64,000 nucleotides of DNA from JALYZC01 sp963725645 (lineage in GTDB: Bacteria > Actinomycetota > Thermoleophilia > Solirubrobacterales > Solirubrobacteraceae). The stretch lies in contig CAVRZD010000002.1 in the NCBI GenBank assembly GCA_963725645.1, forward strand, positions 434,001 through 498,000, in the 5' to 3' direction. This document shows positions 9,861 to 19,105 of this stretch, piece after piece. Within the stretch, counting starts at the first letter, position 1. The number at the start of each line of letters is the position of its first letter. Position numbers and translations under genes: made by a program. The notes below the pieces were generated by a model. The model had not been told where the DNA came from. It searched no databases and was given only the letters and a program-made list of their open reading frames with translations.

Positions 9861-11140
9861 TCGCGCGATACACGCGCCCCGAGCTGGGCGCGATCTGGAC
9901 CGACGAGGCGCGCATGGAGGCGTGGCGGCGCGTGGAGGTCGCCGCGGCCGAGGAGCTCGACGCCCCCTCGGCCGATGAGGTCGAGGCGATCCGTGCCGCG
10001 TCGTTCACCGTCGACGCCGTGCGCGAGCGCGAGCGGGTCACCGACCACGACGTCGCGGCCTTCGTCGACGTGCTGGCCACGTCGGCCGCGCCCGCCGGGC
10101 GCTGGATCCACTTCGGCCTGACCTCCTCGGACGTGCTCGACACGGCGCTGGCGCTGCAGCTGAAGGCGGCCGGCGAGGTCATCGTGCCCGCCGCCGACGA
10201 GCTCGTCCGCGCGCTGGCCGATCGGGCGCGCGAGGAGGCCGGCACGCTGCAGGTCGGCCGCACGCACGGCGTGCACGCCGAGCCCACGACGTTCGGGCTC
10301 AAGCTCGCGGGCTTCGCCTTCGAGGCGCACCGCAACGCGCGGCGGCTCGAGCGCGCGTTCGCGCAGGTGGCGGTCGGCGCGATCTCGGGTGCGGTGGGGA
10401 CGTATGCCGCGCACGACCCGGACTACGAGGCGCGCGTGCTCGACCGCCTCGGTCTGGCCGCCGAGCGCGCCTCGACGCAGGTCGTGCCGCGCGACCGCCA
10501 CGCCGAGCTGCTCGGAGCGATCGCGCTGGCGGGTGCCGGCCTCGAGCGCCTGGCCACCGAGGTCCGCAACCTCCAGCGCACCGAGGTGCGGGAAGTCGAA
10601 GAGCCGTTTCGGGAGGGTCAGAAGGGGTCGAGCGCGATGCCCCACAAGCGCAACCCGATCACCTCCGAGCGCATCTCCGGACTGGCGCGCGTGCTGCGCG
10701 GCAACGCGAGCGCCGCGCTGGAGAACGTCGCGTTGTGGCACGAGCGCGACATCTCGCACTCCGGTGCCGAGCGGGTGATCCTGCCGGACTCGACGATCCT
10801 GATCGACTACATGCTCGCGCTGGCGACGCGCGTCGTGCGCGAGCTGCGGGTGGACGCCGAGCGCATGCGCGAGAACCTCGGGCTGACGTACGGCGCGCTG
10901 TTCTCCCAACGTGTGCTGCTCGCGCTGGTCGAGGCCGGGATGGAGCGCGACGAGGCCTACCGGCTGGTCCAGTCCGCGGCTCAGCGCGCGTGGGACGAGC
11001 GCACGCCGCTGCGCGAGGTGCTCGCGGCCGAGCCGGCGGCCGCGGCGCTCGACCTCGACGTGCTGCTCGACGAGGCCTGGTACGTGCGCCACGTCGAGGA
11101 GATCCTCGCCCGGTTGGACGAGATCGCCCCGCGCGCCTAG
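9857..11140 (+). CDS. purB: Adenylosuccinate lyase PurB
   Basis: Homotetrameric lyase acting twice: SAICAR to AICAR and adenylosuccinate to AMP, releasing fumarate. 427 residues from the GTG at 9857, which overlaps the purE stop. Fumarase/aspartase superfamily signatures are complete: FGLTSSDVLDTA, QVGRTHGVHAEPT with the catalytic histidine, and the flexible-loop signature GSSAMPHKRNPI with the catalytic serine. The conserved opening IARYTRPELGAIW confirms the start. Confidence 0.97.
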   Translation: MIARYTRPELGAIWTDEARMEAWRRVEVAAAEELDAPSADEVEAIRAASFTVDAVRERERVTDHDVAAFVDVLATSAAPAGRWIHFGLTSSDVLDTALALQLKAAGEVIVPAADELVRALADRAREEAGTLQVGRTHGVHAEPTTFGLKLAGFAFEAHRNARRLERAFAQVAVGAISGAVGTYAAHDPDYEARVLDRLGLAAERASTQVVPRDRHAELLGAIALAGAGLERLATEVRNLQRTEVREVEEPFREGQKGSSAMPHKRNPITSERISGLARVLRGNASAALENVALWHERDISHSGAERVILPDSTILIDYMLALATRVVRELRVDAERMRENLGLTYGALFSQRVLLALVEAGMERDEAYRLVQSAAQRAWDERTPLREVLAAEPAAAALDLDVLLDEAWYVRHVEEILARLDEIAPRA

Positions 11141-11178
11141 CGCGCCGAGCCGTCCGGGGCGCTCAACACAATGTTCAC

Positions 11179-11448
11179 ATGGCGACTCCAGGGTCGGAGT
11201 CCGACGCCGTCGCCCTGCGGCTCGCGCAGGCGGCCGAGCGATTGAAGGCGCAGCAGGCGCCGGGCGAAGGGGTAGACGCACCCGCGGCGCACGACGCGGC
11301 GCTCACCGCGGACGAGGCCCTCGTCCGCCTCAAGACCGTCTGCGCCGAGCTGCGCGACACCGACCTCGAGGTGCGCCGTGCACGTGCCCGCATCGCCCAG
11401 CTCGCCGCCGACGCGGGCGCCCACCGCGCGCCCCCCGAAGCGGCCTGA
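11179..11448 (+). CDS. Small Ala/Arg-rich helical protein of unknown function between purB and purC
   Basis: Not recognised. 89 residues, rich in Ala, Arg, Glu and Asp, predicted almost entirely helical (LRLAQAAERLKAQQ, then ADEALVRLKTVCAELRDTDL), with one cysteine and no membrane segment. It fills the only sizeable gap in the first half of the purine cluster, on the same strand, 38 bases after purB and 21 before purC. High GC at third codon positions supports coding. The ribosome site is weak, so the start at 11179 is provisional. Confidence 0.55.
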   Translation: MATPGSESDAVALRLAQAAERLKAQQAPGEGVDAPAAHDAALTADEALVRLKTVCAELRDTDLEVRRARARIAQLAADAGAHRAPPEAA

Positions 11449-11469
11449 GCCGTTGCTAGCATCGCCCGC

Positions 11470-12351
11470 GTGACCGCCGTCGCCGATCTTCCCCTGCTCG
11501 CCTCCGGGAAGGTCCGTGAGATGTACGACCTGCAGGACTCGATCCTGATGGTCGCCTCCGACCGCATCTCGACCTACGACGTCGTGCACCCGACGCCGAT
11601 CCCGGACAAGGGCAAGGTGCTGACCGGGCTGTCGGTGTTCTGGTTTCACCGCACCGTGGACATCGTCCCCAACCACTTCGTGTCGTCGACCGACGACGTG
11701 CCCGAGGAGGTGCGGGGGCGGGCGCTCGTCGTCCGCCGGCTCGAGATGCTGCCGCTGGAGTGCGTCGTCCGGGGCTACCTCAGCGGCTCGGCCTGGAAGG
11801 ACTACCAGCGCACGGGCGCCGTCTGCGGGATCGAGCTGCCGCCGGGCCTGCGCGAGTCCGAGCAGCTCCCGGAGCCGATCTTCACCCCGGCGACGAAGGC
11901 GGAGGTCGGCGACCACGACGAGAACGTCGACGCCGAGCGCGCGGCCGAGATCGTCGGCGACCGGGCGGTGGTGGAGCGCCTGCGCGCGGTCTCGATCGAC
12001 CTCTACCGGCACGCGGCCGACCACGCGCGCTCCCGCGGGATCATCCTCGCCGACACCAAGTTCGAGTTCGGCTGGGACGCCAACGGCCTGCTCACGCTCG
12101 GCGACGAGGTGCTCACGCCGGACTCGTCGCGCTTCTGGCCGGCCGACGAATACGAGCCCGGGCGGCCGCAGCCGTCGTTCGACAAGCAGTTCGTTCGCGA
12201 TTGGGCGGCGGGAAGCGGCTGGGACAAGACGCCGCCGGCGCCGGCGATTCCCGACGACGTCGTCGCGCGCACGCGCGAGAAGTACGTGCAGGCCTACGAG
12301 CGGATCGCGGACGAGTCGTTCGACGCCTGGCTCGCGCGGGTGGCCCCGTGA
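11470..12351 (+). CDS. purC: Phosphoribosylaminoimidazole-succinocarboxamide synthase PurC
   Basis: SAICAR synthetase: CAIR + aspartate + ATP to SAICAR. 293 residues, the longer form of the family. Visible family motifs are LLASGKVREMYD, ASDRISTYDVVHPTPIPDKG, the signature ECVVRGYLSGSAWKDY, ADTKFEFGWD and the C-terminal DKQFVRDW. Start is GTG at 11470. The stop overlaps the GTG start of purS (GTGA). Confidence 0.97.
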   Translation: MTAVADLPLLASGKVREMYDLQDSILMVASDRISTYDVVHPTPIPDKGKVLTGLSVFWFHRTVDIVPNHFVSSTDDVPEEVRGRALVVRRLEMLPLECVVRGYLSGSAWKDYQRTGAVCGIELPPGLRESEQLPEPIFTPATKAEVGDHDENVDAERAAEIVGDRAVVERLRAVSIDLYRHAADHARSRGIILADTKFEFGWDANGLLTLGDEVLTPDSSRFWPADEYEPGRPQPSFDKQFVRDWAAGSGWDKTPPAPAIPDDVVARTREKYVQAYERIADESFDAWLARVAP

Positions 12352-12596
12352 GGGCGCGCGTGCTGATCCGCCCCAAGGCGGGCATCCTCGACCCGCAGGG
12401 CCAGGTCGTCGAGCGGGCGCTTCCCGCGCTCGGGTTCGAGGGCGTGGCCAACGTGCGGGTCGGCCGTCTGATCGAGCTCGACGTCGAGGATCCCGACCAG
12501 CTTCCGGCCATGTGCGAGAAGCTCCTCGCCAACCCGCTGATCGAGGACTACGACGTCATCTACGACCGCGCCGGCACGAACGGCGACGGCGCGTGA
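12348..12596 (+). CDS. purS: FGAM synthase subunit PurS
   Basis: Small structural subunit (82 residues) that joins PurL and PurQ in the three-part formylglycinamidine synthase of Gram-positive bacteria and archaea, probably helping ammonia pass from PurQ to PurL. Typical features are the opening RARVLIRPKAGILDPQG, the ALPALGFEGVANVRVGRLIE strand-helix unit and the end MCEKLLANPLIEDYDV. GTG start overlapping the purC stop; its own stop overlaps the GTG of purQ. Confidence 0.95.
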   Translation: MRARVLIRPKAGILDPQGQVVERALPALGFEGVANVRVGRLIELDVEDPDQLPAMCEKLLANPLIEDYDVIYDRAGTNGDGA

Positions 12597-13237
12597 AGTT
12601 CGGCGTCGTCCGCTTCCCCGGCTCCTGCGACGAGCTCGACGCCCAGCTGGCGGCGTCGCGCGTCGGCGAGGCCGTGCTGCTGTGGCACGGCGACCGCGAC
12701 CTCCAGGGGGTCGATGCCGTCGTCGTTCCCGGGGGGTTCTCCTACGGCGACTACCTGCGCGCGGGGGCGATCGCGCGCTTCTCGCCGGTGATGGAGTCGG
12801 TGCTCGAGTTCGCCGGCGACGGCGGCCCGGTGCTGGGGATCTGCAACGGCTTTCAGGTGCTGTGCGAGGCGGGCCTCCTGCCGGGTGCCCTGCTGCCGAA
12901 CGTGGGGCTGCGCTTCGTGTGCCGCCAGGTGGACCTCGAGGTGGTGGATGCCGACACGCCCTTCACGCGCGCGTGCGCGCGCGGGGACACGCTGTCGATC
13001 CCGGTCAAGCACACGACCGGTCGGTATCACCCGCCGGCCGAGGGCGCCGACGTCGTCCTGCGCTACGCCCCGGGCCACAACCCCAACGGCTCCGAGCAGG
13101 ACATCGCCGCCGTGCGCAACGCGGCCGGCAACGTGCTCGGGCTGATGCCGCACCCCGAGCACGCCGTCGACCCGCTCACGGGCTCGACCGACGGGCTGCG
13201 GTTGTTCGAGTCCCTGGCGGTGGCGGTTGCCGCCTGA
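12593..13237 (+). CDS. purQ: FGAM synthase glutaminase subunit PurQ
   Basis: Class I glutamine amidotransferase that supplies ammonia for FGAM synthesis. 214 residues. It starts KFGVVRFPGSCDE and shows the PGGFSYGDYLRAG loop, the nucleophile elbow GICNGFQ with the catalytic cysteine, and the His/Glu pair in MPHPEHA. GTG start at 12593 overlaps purS by four bases (GTGA). Completes the purS-purQ-purL trio. Confidence 0.97.
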   Translation: MKFGVVRFPGSCDELDAQLAASRVGEAVLLWHGDRDLQGVDAVVVPGGFSYGDYLRAGAIARFSPVMESVLEFAGDGGPVLGICNGFQVLCEAGLLPGALLPNVGLRFVCRQVDLEVVDADTPFTRACARGDTLSIPVKHTTGRYHPPAEGADVVLRYAPGHNPNGSEQDIAAVRNAAGNVLGLMPHPEHAVDPLTGSTDGLRLFESLAVAVAA

Positions 13238-13247
13238 GACCTCGGCG

Positions 13248-15413
13248 ATGAGCCGGCATCGCGAGCTCGGGCTCACCGACGCCGAGTACGAGCTGATCTG
13301 CGCGAAGCTCGACCGCGACCCCAACGTGGTGGAGCTGGCGATGTTCTCGCTGCTGTGGAGCGAGCACTGCGCCTACAAGCACTCGCGCAAGCTGCTGCGG
13401 CGCCTGCCGACCGAGGGCGCGAGCGTCGTGATGGGACCGGGGGAGAACGCGGGCGCCGTGGACGTCGGCGGCGAGCGCGCGGTGGCCTTCAAGGTCGAGT
13501 CGCACAACCACCCGAGCGCGGTCGAGCCGTTCCAGGGCGCGGCGACCGGGGTCGGGGGGATCTTGCGCGACGTGTTCGCGGTCGGTGCGCGGCCGATCGC
13601 CGTGCTCGACTCGCTGCGTTTCGGCGAGCCGACCTCCGAGCGCTCCCGCTACCTCCTCGACCGCGCCGTCGCCGGCATCGGCCACTACGGCAACTCGATC
13701 GGCGTGCCGACGGTCGGGGGCGAGGTCTACTTCGAGGGCCCGTACGAGCAGAACTGCCTCGTCAACGCGATGTGCGTCGGCCTGGCGCCGCGCGAACGGC
13801 TGATCCGCTCGGCCGCCGCCGGGCCGGGCAACGTGCTCGTGCTGCTCGGCGCGGCCACCGGCCGCGACGGGATCGGCGGCGCGTCGGTGCTCGCGTCCGC
13901 GGAGCTCGACGAGGCCGACGAGTCCAAGCGGCCGTCGGTGCAGATCGGCGACCCATTCGAGGAGAGCAGGCTGGTCGAGTGCTGTCTGGAGCTGCTCGAG
14001 GACGAGCTGCTCGTCTCGCTGCAGGATCTCGGCGCCGCCGGGCTGACCTCCTCGGCCGGCGAGATGGCGAGCAAGGGCGGCGTGGGCATCGACGTCGACG
14101 TCGCGCGCGTCCCGCTGCGCGAGGCGGACATGGAGCCGTTCGAGGTCATGGTGTCCGAGTCCCAGGAGCGCATGCTGTGCGTGGTGGAGCCGGCCCGACT
14201 CGACGCCGTGCTGGAGCGCTGCGCGCGCTGGGAGGTCCGGGCGACCGCGATCGGCGAGGTCACCGACGCCGGGCGCCTGCGGGTGCTCGACGGCGACGAG
14301 GTCGTCGGCGACGTCCCGGTGGCGGCGCTCGTGGACGAGTGCCCGCTCTACGACCTCGCGCCCGCCGCTCCGACCGCGCCGCTGTACCCGGCCCCGGCTC
14401 CGACGCTCGACGGCGACGACCCGCGCCAGGCCCTGCTCGCGCTGGTCGCGTCGCCGAACCTGGCCTCGCGGCGGCCGCTGTTCGAGCAGTACGACTCGAT
14501 CGTCCAGTCGCGCACCGTGCGGCGGCCCGAGCAGGCCGACGCCGCCGTGCTGGCGCTCGAGGGCGGCGGCGCGATCGCCGTCTCGATCGACGGCAGCGGG
14601 CGCCGGGTGGCCTGCGATCCCCACATCGGCGCGATGGCGGCCGTGTTCGAGTGCGCCTCCAACCTCGCCTGCGTCGGCGCCGAGCCGCTGGGGTTGACGA
14701 ACTGCCTGAACTTCGGCAATCCCGAGAAGCCGCACATCGCGTGGCAGCTCGAGCGCGCCGTGGACGGGCTGGCGGAGGCGTGCCGCGCGCTGGAGGTCCC
14801 GGTCGTGGGCGGGAACGTGTCGCTCTACAACGAGGGGACGGAGGGCCCGATCTACCCGACTCCGGTGGTCGGCATGGTCGGCTCGCTGCCCGACCCCGAG
14901 CGCGCCGGCCGGCTCGGCTTCGCGCGGGCGGGCGACGCGATCGGGATCGCCGGCGAGTTTCACCCGTCCCTGCCGGGTGGGGAGCTGGCGAAGCTGCGCG
15001 GCGAGGCGCTGCCCGATGGGCTGCCGGCGTTCGACGCGGCGAAGGTCCGGGCGGCGCAGGCGGCGATCAGCGCCGCGGTGCGCGCTGGGGAGCTCTCCAG
15101 CGCCCACGACGTCGCCGAGGGCGGCCTCCTCGTCGCGGTGGCCGAGTGCTGCCTCGCCGGGGCCGTCGGCGCGTCGCTGGACCTCGGGCCCAGCGACGAC
15201 CCCTGGAGCCACCTCTACGGTGAGGACGCGGGCGGGTTCGTGGTGTCGGGACCGCGCGAGGCGCTGGATCGCCTCGCCGAGCGCGTGCCGCTCGATGTGT
15301 TCGGCACGGTCGCGGGCGAGGCGCTCGAGGTCGCGATCGGCGATTGGCGCTTCGCCGCCTCGCTGGACGAGCTGCGCGAGGCCCACGCAGCGCTTGCGGG
15401 GCTGTTCCCATAG
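13248..15413 (+). CDS. purL: FGAM synthase large subunit PurL (small-type)
   Basis: Catalytic ATP-binding subunit converting FGAR to FGAM. 721 residues, the length of the PurS/PurQ-dependent form rather than the 1300-residue proteobacterial enzyme. Motifs: SLLWSEHCAYKHS near the N-terminus, VESHNHPSAVEPF, GGILRDVFAVGARPIA, and in the second half LNFGNPEKP and GGNVSLYNE. ATG at 13248 is chosen because it immediately precedes the conserved RELGLTDAEYELI helix; a TTG at 13227 is possible. Eleven bases after purQ. Confidence 0.97.
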   Translation: MSRHRELGLTDAEYELICAKLDRDPNVVELAMFSLLWSEHCAYKHSRKLLRRLPTEGASVVMGPGENAGAVDVGGERAVAFKVESHNHPSAVEPFQGAATGVGGILRDVFAVGARPIAVLDSLRFGEPTSERSRYLLDRAVAGIGHYGNSIGVPTVGGEVYFEGPYEQNCLVNAMCVGLAPRERLIRSAAAGPGNVLVLLGAATGRDGIGGASVLASAELDEADESKRPSVQIGDPFEESRLVECCLELLEDELLVSLQDLGAAGLTSSAGEMASKGGVGIDVDVARVPLREADMEPFEVMVSESQERMLCVVEPARLDAVLERCARWEVRATAIGEVTDAGRLRVLDGDEVVGDVPVAALVDECPLYDLAPAAPTAPLYPAPAPTLDGDDPRQALLALVASPNLASRRPLFEQYDSIVQSRTVRRPEQADAAVLALEGGGAIAVSIDGSGRRVACDPHIGAMAAVFECASNLACVGAEPLGLTNCLNFGNPEKPHIAWQLERAVDGLAEACRALEVPVVGGNVSLYNEGTEGPIYPTPVVGMVGSLPDPERAGRLGFARAGDAIGIAGEFHPSLPGGELAKLRGEALPDGLPAFDAAKVRAAQAAISAAVRAGELSSAHDVAEGGLLVAVAECCLAGAVGASLDLGPSDDPWSHLYGEDAGGFVVSGPREALDRLAERVPLDVFGTVAGEALEVAIGDWRFAASLDELREAHAALAGLFP

Positions 15414-15484
15414 CGGTCGGCCACGACGGGCACCGCTGCTACGCTCTGTCACCGGGCGCACCGCGCCCCGAAGAGCCCCCAGGC

Positions 15485-16936
15485 ATGGCTTTGCCCGACC
15501 GCTCCGAGCATCTCGATCAGCGTGACGGACCGCGCGACGAGTGCGGCGTCTTCGGCGTCTACGGCCCCGAGCACGACGTCGCGCGACTTGCGTTCTTCGC
15601 CCTCTACGCGCTGCAGCACCGTGGCCAGGAGTCCGCGGGGATCGCGTCCGTCCAGAACGGGCACATCATGACCCTGCGCGACCTCGGCCTCGTCAACCAG
15701 GTCTTCGACGAGCAGAAGCTGCGCGCACTGGCGGGCGAGATGGCCATCGGCCACGTGCGCTACTCGACCACCGGGTCCAGCGCCTGGGAGAACGCGCAGC
15801 CCGTGCACCGCTCCGACCGCCGCGAGCTGGCGCTCGCCCACAACGGCAACCTGATCAACGCCGTCGAGCTGCACACCGAGCTGCGCCAACGCGGCGTCGC
15901 CTTCCGCTCGACCTCGGACTCGGAGATCATCGCGGCCCTGCTCTCCACGCACGACGCCGAGCGCATCGAGGACGCGGTGGCCGACGTCCTGCCGCGCCTG
16001 CGCGGCGCGTTCTCGACCGTCGTGATGACCCGCGAGGGCGTCGTCGCGTTCCGCGACCCGCACGGTCTGCGCCCGCTGGCGCTGGGCCAGGTCGGCGAGC
16101 GCTACTGCGTGGCCAGCGAGTCCTGCGCGTTCGACATCATCGGCGGCCGTCTGCTGCGCGAGATCGAGCCGGGCGAGGTGGTCTCGATCGGCGAGAAGGG
16201 CATCGAGGCTCGCGAAGTCGTCAAGGGCGCGCGGCGCGCATTCTGCGTGTTCGAGCACATCTACTTCGCCCGCCCCGACACGAAGCTCGAGGGCAACCGC
16301 ACGCAGGTCTCGCGGCGCAAGATGGGGCAGATCCTGTGGCGCGAGGCGCCCGTCGAGGCCGACGTGGTGATCCCCGTGCCCGACTCCGGCAACCCCGGCG
16401 CGGCCGGCTACTCGAAGGCCTCGGGCATCCCGCAGGACGACGGGCTGATCAAGAACCGCTACGTCGCGCGCACGTTCATCCAGCCCGGCCAGGAGCTGCG
16501 CAAGCACGGCCTGCGGCTGAAGTTCAACCCGATGCCCGAGGTCGTCGGCGGCAAGCGACTGGTGGTCGTGGACGACTCGATCGTCCGGGGCAACACCACG
16601 CGCCAGATCGTCGCGATGCTGCGCGACGCCGGCGCGCTCGAAGTCCACATGCGGATCACCGCGCCGCCGATCCGCCATCCCTGCCACTACGGGATCGACA
16701 TGTCCACGCGCGAGGAGATGGTCGCCCACGGCCGGACCGAGGAGCAGATTGCAAAGGAGCTCAATTGTGACTCCCTTGCCTACTTATCCCTCGGCGGTGT
16801 CTACGAGGCGATCCGCTCGGAGCGCGGATCGCACTGCGACGCCTGCTTCACCGGCGAGTACCCGCTCGACGGTACCGACGGCAAGGCCAACGGCAAGTTC
16901 GCGCTCGAGCGCGAACTGCCGTTGGTGCGTGCCTAG
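15485..16936 (+). CDS. purF: Amidophosphoribosyltransferase PurF
   Basis: First committed step of purine synthesis: PRPP + glutamine to phosphoribosylamine. 483 residues. The catalytic cysteine is residue 20 (DECGVFGVYG), so 19 residues must be removed as a propeptide, as in B. subtilis PurF. The N-terminal Ntn-hydrolase domain shows YALQHRGQESAGI and AHNGNL; the PRTase domain shows VVVDDSIVRGNTTRQIV. Cysteines in AFCVFEH, HPCHYGID and HCDACFTGEYP match the positions that bind a 4Fe-4S cluster in the B. subtilis type. purM, often the next gene, is absent; the following gene is convergent. Confidence 0.97.
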   Translation: MALPDRSEHLDQRDGPRDECGVFGVYGPEHDVARLAFFALYALQHRGQESAGIASVQNGHIMTLRDLGLVNQVFDEQKLRALAGEMAIGHVRYSTTGSSAWENAQPVHRSDRRELALAHNGNLINAVELHTELRQRGVAFRSTSDSEIIAALLSTHDAERIEDAVADVLPRLRGAFSTVVMTREGVVAFRDPHGLRPLALGQVGERYCVASESCAFDIIGGRLLREIEPGEVVSIGEKGIEAREVVKGARRAFCVFEHIYFARPDTKLEGNRTQVSRRKMGQILWREAPVEADVVIPVPDSGNPGAAGYSKASGIPQDDGLIKNRYVARTFIQPGQELRKHGLRLKFNPMPEVVGGKRLVVVDDSIVRGNTTRQIVAMLRDAGALEVHMRITAPPIRHPCHYGIDMSTREEMVAHGRTEEQIAKELNCDSLAYLSLGGVYEAIRSERGSHCDACFTGEYPLDGTDGKANGKFALERELPLVRA

Positions 16937-16952
16937 CGCCCAGCTCCGGCGC

Positions 16953-17177
16953 CTAGCGGGTCCCGCGCGTGTACCTGGTGGCCGCGCTCTCGTCGTGGGA
17001 GAGCGTGCTCGGGATCTTGGCGCCGGGCGCGTTGCTGTAGACGCTGCCGTGCGGCCGCTGGTTGATGCCGCTGCCGCCGCGGGTGTACAGCCCATAGATC
17101 ACGGCGACGAGGAAGACGATCAGGAATGCCAGGAAGATCCAGGCACCGCCGGCGAGGCTGAAGGCTGCGATGGTCAT
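16953..17177 (-). CDS. Small single-pass membrane protein of unknown function
   Basis: Not recognised. 74 residues: short N-terminus, one strong transmembrane helix (about residues 8-32, GAWIFLAFLIVFLVAVIYG), then a polar tail rich in Gly, Ser and Arg (TRGGSGINQRPHGSVYSN). ATG at 17177 has a good GGAG ribosome site (CGAGGAGAGAG) about eight bases upstream. It sits inside the purine block on the opposite strand, convergent with purF and divergent from recQ. Confidence 0.65.
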   Translation of the reverse strand: MTIAAFSLAGGAWIFLAFLIVFLVAVIYGLYTRGGSGINQRPHGSVYSNAPGAKIPSTLSHDESAATRYTRGTR

Positions 17178-17235
17178 TGCGGTTCTCTCTCCTCGGTACT
17201 GCGAATGGGGTGACGACCACTCTGCATCGTTCGCG

Positions 17236-17245
17236 CACACGTGTG
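17236..17245. promoter_or_regulatory. Perfect 10-base palindrome CACACGTGTG between divergent genes
   Basis: CACACGTGTG lies in the 149-base intergenic region between the small membrane protein gene and recQ, extended on one side by further TG repeats. It could be an operator for either gene. No recognised regulator matches; it does not fit the actinobacterial LexA box. Confidence 0.25.
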
Positions 17246-17326
17246 TGTGAGGGGCGACACAAACTCGCGGTGCCGGCCGGCGGCGACGCCGGTCCCGCCG
17301 CGCCCGGCGCTACGGTGGCCTGCGCC

Positions 17327-19105
17327 ATGGACCTCGACGCCGCCCTTCGCCAGCACTTCGGCTTCGCCGCCTTCCGTCCCGGGCAGCGCGACGCCTGCAC
17401 GGCGGCGCTCGCGCGGCGCGACACGCTCGTCGTCATGCCCACCGGCTCCGGGAAGTCGCTCTGCTACCAGCTGCCCGCGCTGATGCGCGACGACGTCACG
17501 ATCGTGGTCTCGCCGCTCGTATCGCTGATGCAGGACCAGGTCGAGGCGCTCGCAGCGCGCGCGCCCGGGCGTGCCGCGCTCGTCAACGCGCAGCAGGATC
17601 CAGCCGCCAATCGCGAGGCGGTCGCGCGCGCGCTCGGGGGCGAGCTGCGCCTGCTCTACGTCGCGCCCGAGCGGTTCGCCTCCCCGGGGTTCGCGGACGC
17701 GCTCGCGCAGGCGCCCGTCGGCCTGTTCGTCGTGGACGAGGCGCACTGCGTGTCGCAATGGGGCCATGACTTCCGGCCGGACTACTTCCGGCTCGCCGAC
17801 GCCGCGCGCTACGTCGGCGCGGGGGCGCTCTTTGCGTCGACCGCCACCGCCACGCCGCAGGTGGCGAAGGACATCGCGCGCCGGCTCGCCCTGCGCGACC
17901 CGGTCCACGTCACGACCGGGTTCGACCGTCCCAACCTCTCCTTCGCCGTGGTCCCGTGCAGGACCGCGGCGGACAAGCGCCGCCGCCTGGCGGCCGCGCT
18001 CGCCGCGCCCGACGCGCTGCCCGCGATCGTGTACGCGGGCACGCGCGCGGCCACCGAAGCCCTAGCCGTTGACCTCAGTACCGCCCTCGGGGTGGAGGCC
18101 CTCGCCTACCACGCCGGCGTGCCGCGCGATCGGCGCGCCGCCGTCCAGCGGCGGTTCATGGGCGGCGAGGCGCCGATCGTCGTGGCCACCAACGCGTTCG
18201 GCATGGGCGTGGACAAAGCCGATGTGCGCACGGTCGCCCACGCGACGGTGCCCGGGTCCGTCGAGGCCTACTACCAGGAGGCCGGCCGGGCCGGGCGCGA
18301 CGGCGCCCCGGCCCGCTGCCTCCTGTTCGCCGAGAAGCGCGACAAGGGCCTCCACGTCTTCTTCATCGAGCGCGACGCCGTGGACGAGGGACTCTTCGCG
18401 CGGCTCGCCGCCGCGCTCGAGCTGCACGCCCGCGAGGGCGGCAGCTACGACCTCGATGCCGGCGAGCTGGCCGGCATCGCCGGCTGCGACGCCGAGCAGC
18501 TGCGCGCGCTCGTCGGGCACCTGGCCCGCGCCGGCGTGCTCCGGCCCGCCCCGGCCACGCCCGACCGCGTGCGCGGCCGGCTGCTGGGGCCGCTCGACGG
18601 CGCCGCGCTCGCGCACTGCCGCACCTCGGCCGCCGAGGCCCAGCGCTCGCGCTGGCGCCAGTACCGCGCCGTGTGGGCGTTCGTCGAGCAGCGGGCCTGC
18701 CGGCGCGAGGCGATCCTGCGCCACTTCGGCGACCGCTCGCGCCCGGCGGCATCCGGGCCCTGCTGCGACGTCTGCAACCCCGAGCTCGTGGCGGCACCCG
18801 AGGTGGCCGTGGCGCCGGCGGTGCGAGGCGGGCCGGGACCGTCCGCGCCCGCCGGCGACCTGGATGCGGCGATCCTGGAGGTCGTGGTGGCGGCGCGGCC
18901 CTCGGTCGGGCGCACGCGCACGGTCGAGATCCTGCGGGGCGGCCGCTCGCGCGTCATCCGCGAGCACTCCTACGACGGCCTGCCGGCCTACGGCACGTAT
19001 GCCCACATGACCCGCGACGAGGTGCTGGGGCGGGTCGACGAGCTGCTCGACACCGGTCGCCTGCGCTCGACGGGCGGGCGCTTTCCCAAGCTCGCGGCGG
19101 CATGA
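17327..19105 (+). CDS. recQ: ATP-dependent DNA helicase RecQ
   Basis: 3'-5' superfamily 2 helicase for recombination and fork repair. 592 residues. Q motif AFRPGQRDA, Walker A MPTGSGKSLCYQLPAL, DEAH box VVDEAHCVSQWGHDFRPDY, SATATPQVAKDI, and motif VI YYQEAGRAGRDG are all intact. The RecQ-C-terminal zinc site is visible as cysteines near ACRREA and in GPCCDVCNPE. The last 80 residues are a helical region in the position of an HRDC-like domain, without a clear match by eye. The 3' end overlaps purN (ATGA), so this repair gene is embedded in the purine operon. Confidence 0.95.
   Translation: MDLDAALRQHFGFAAFRPGQRDACTAALARRDTLVVMPTGSGKSLCYQLPALMRDDVTIVVSPLVSLMQDQVEALAARAPGRAALVNAQQDPAANREAVARALGGELRLLYVAPERFASPGFADALAQAPVGLFVVDEAHCVSQWGHDFRPDYFRLADAARYVGAGALFASTATATPQVAKDIARRLALRDPVHVTTGFDRPNLSFAVVPCRTAADKRRRLAAALAAPDALPAIVYAGTRAATEALAVDLSTALGVEALAYHAGVPRDRRAAVQRRFMGGEAPIVVATNAFGMGVDKADVRTVAHATVPGSVEAYYQEAGRAGRDGAPARCLLFAEKRDKGLHVFFIERDAVDEGLFARLAAALELHAREGGSYDLDAGELAGIAGCDAEQLRALVGHLARAGVLRPAPATPDRVRGRLLGPLDGAALAHCRTSAAEAQRSRWRQYRAVWAFVEQRACRREAILRHFGDRSRPAASGPCCDVCNPELVAAPEVAVAPAVRGGPGPSAPAGDLDAAILEVVVAARPSVGRTRTVEILRGGRSRVIREHSYDGLPAYGTYAHMTRDEVLGRVDELLDTGRLRSTGGRFPKLAAA

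Noticed and set aside
13176..15461. 760-codon open frame on the minus strand opposite purL
   Set aside because: Arg/Ala/His-rich shadow of purL with no recognisable domain.
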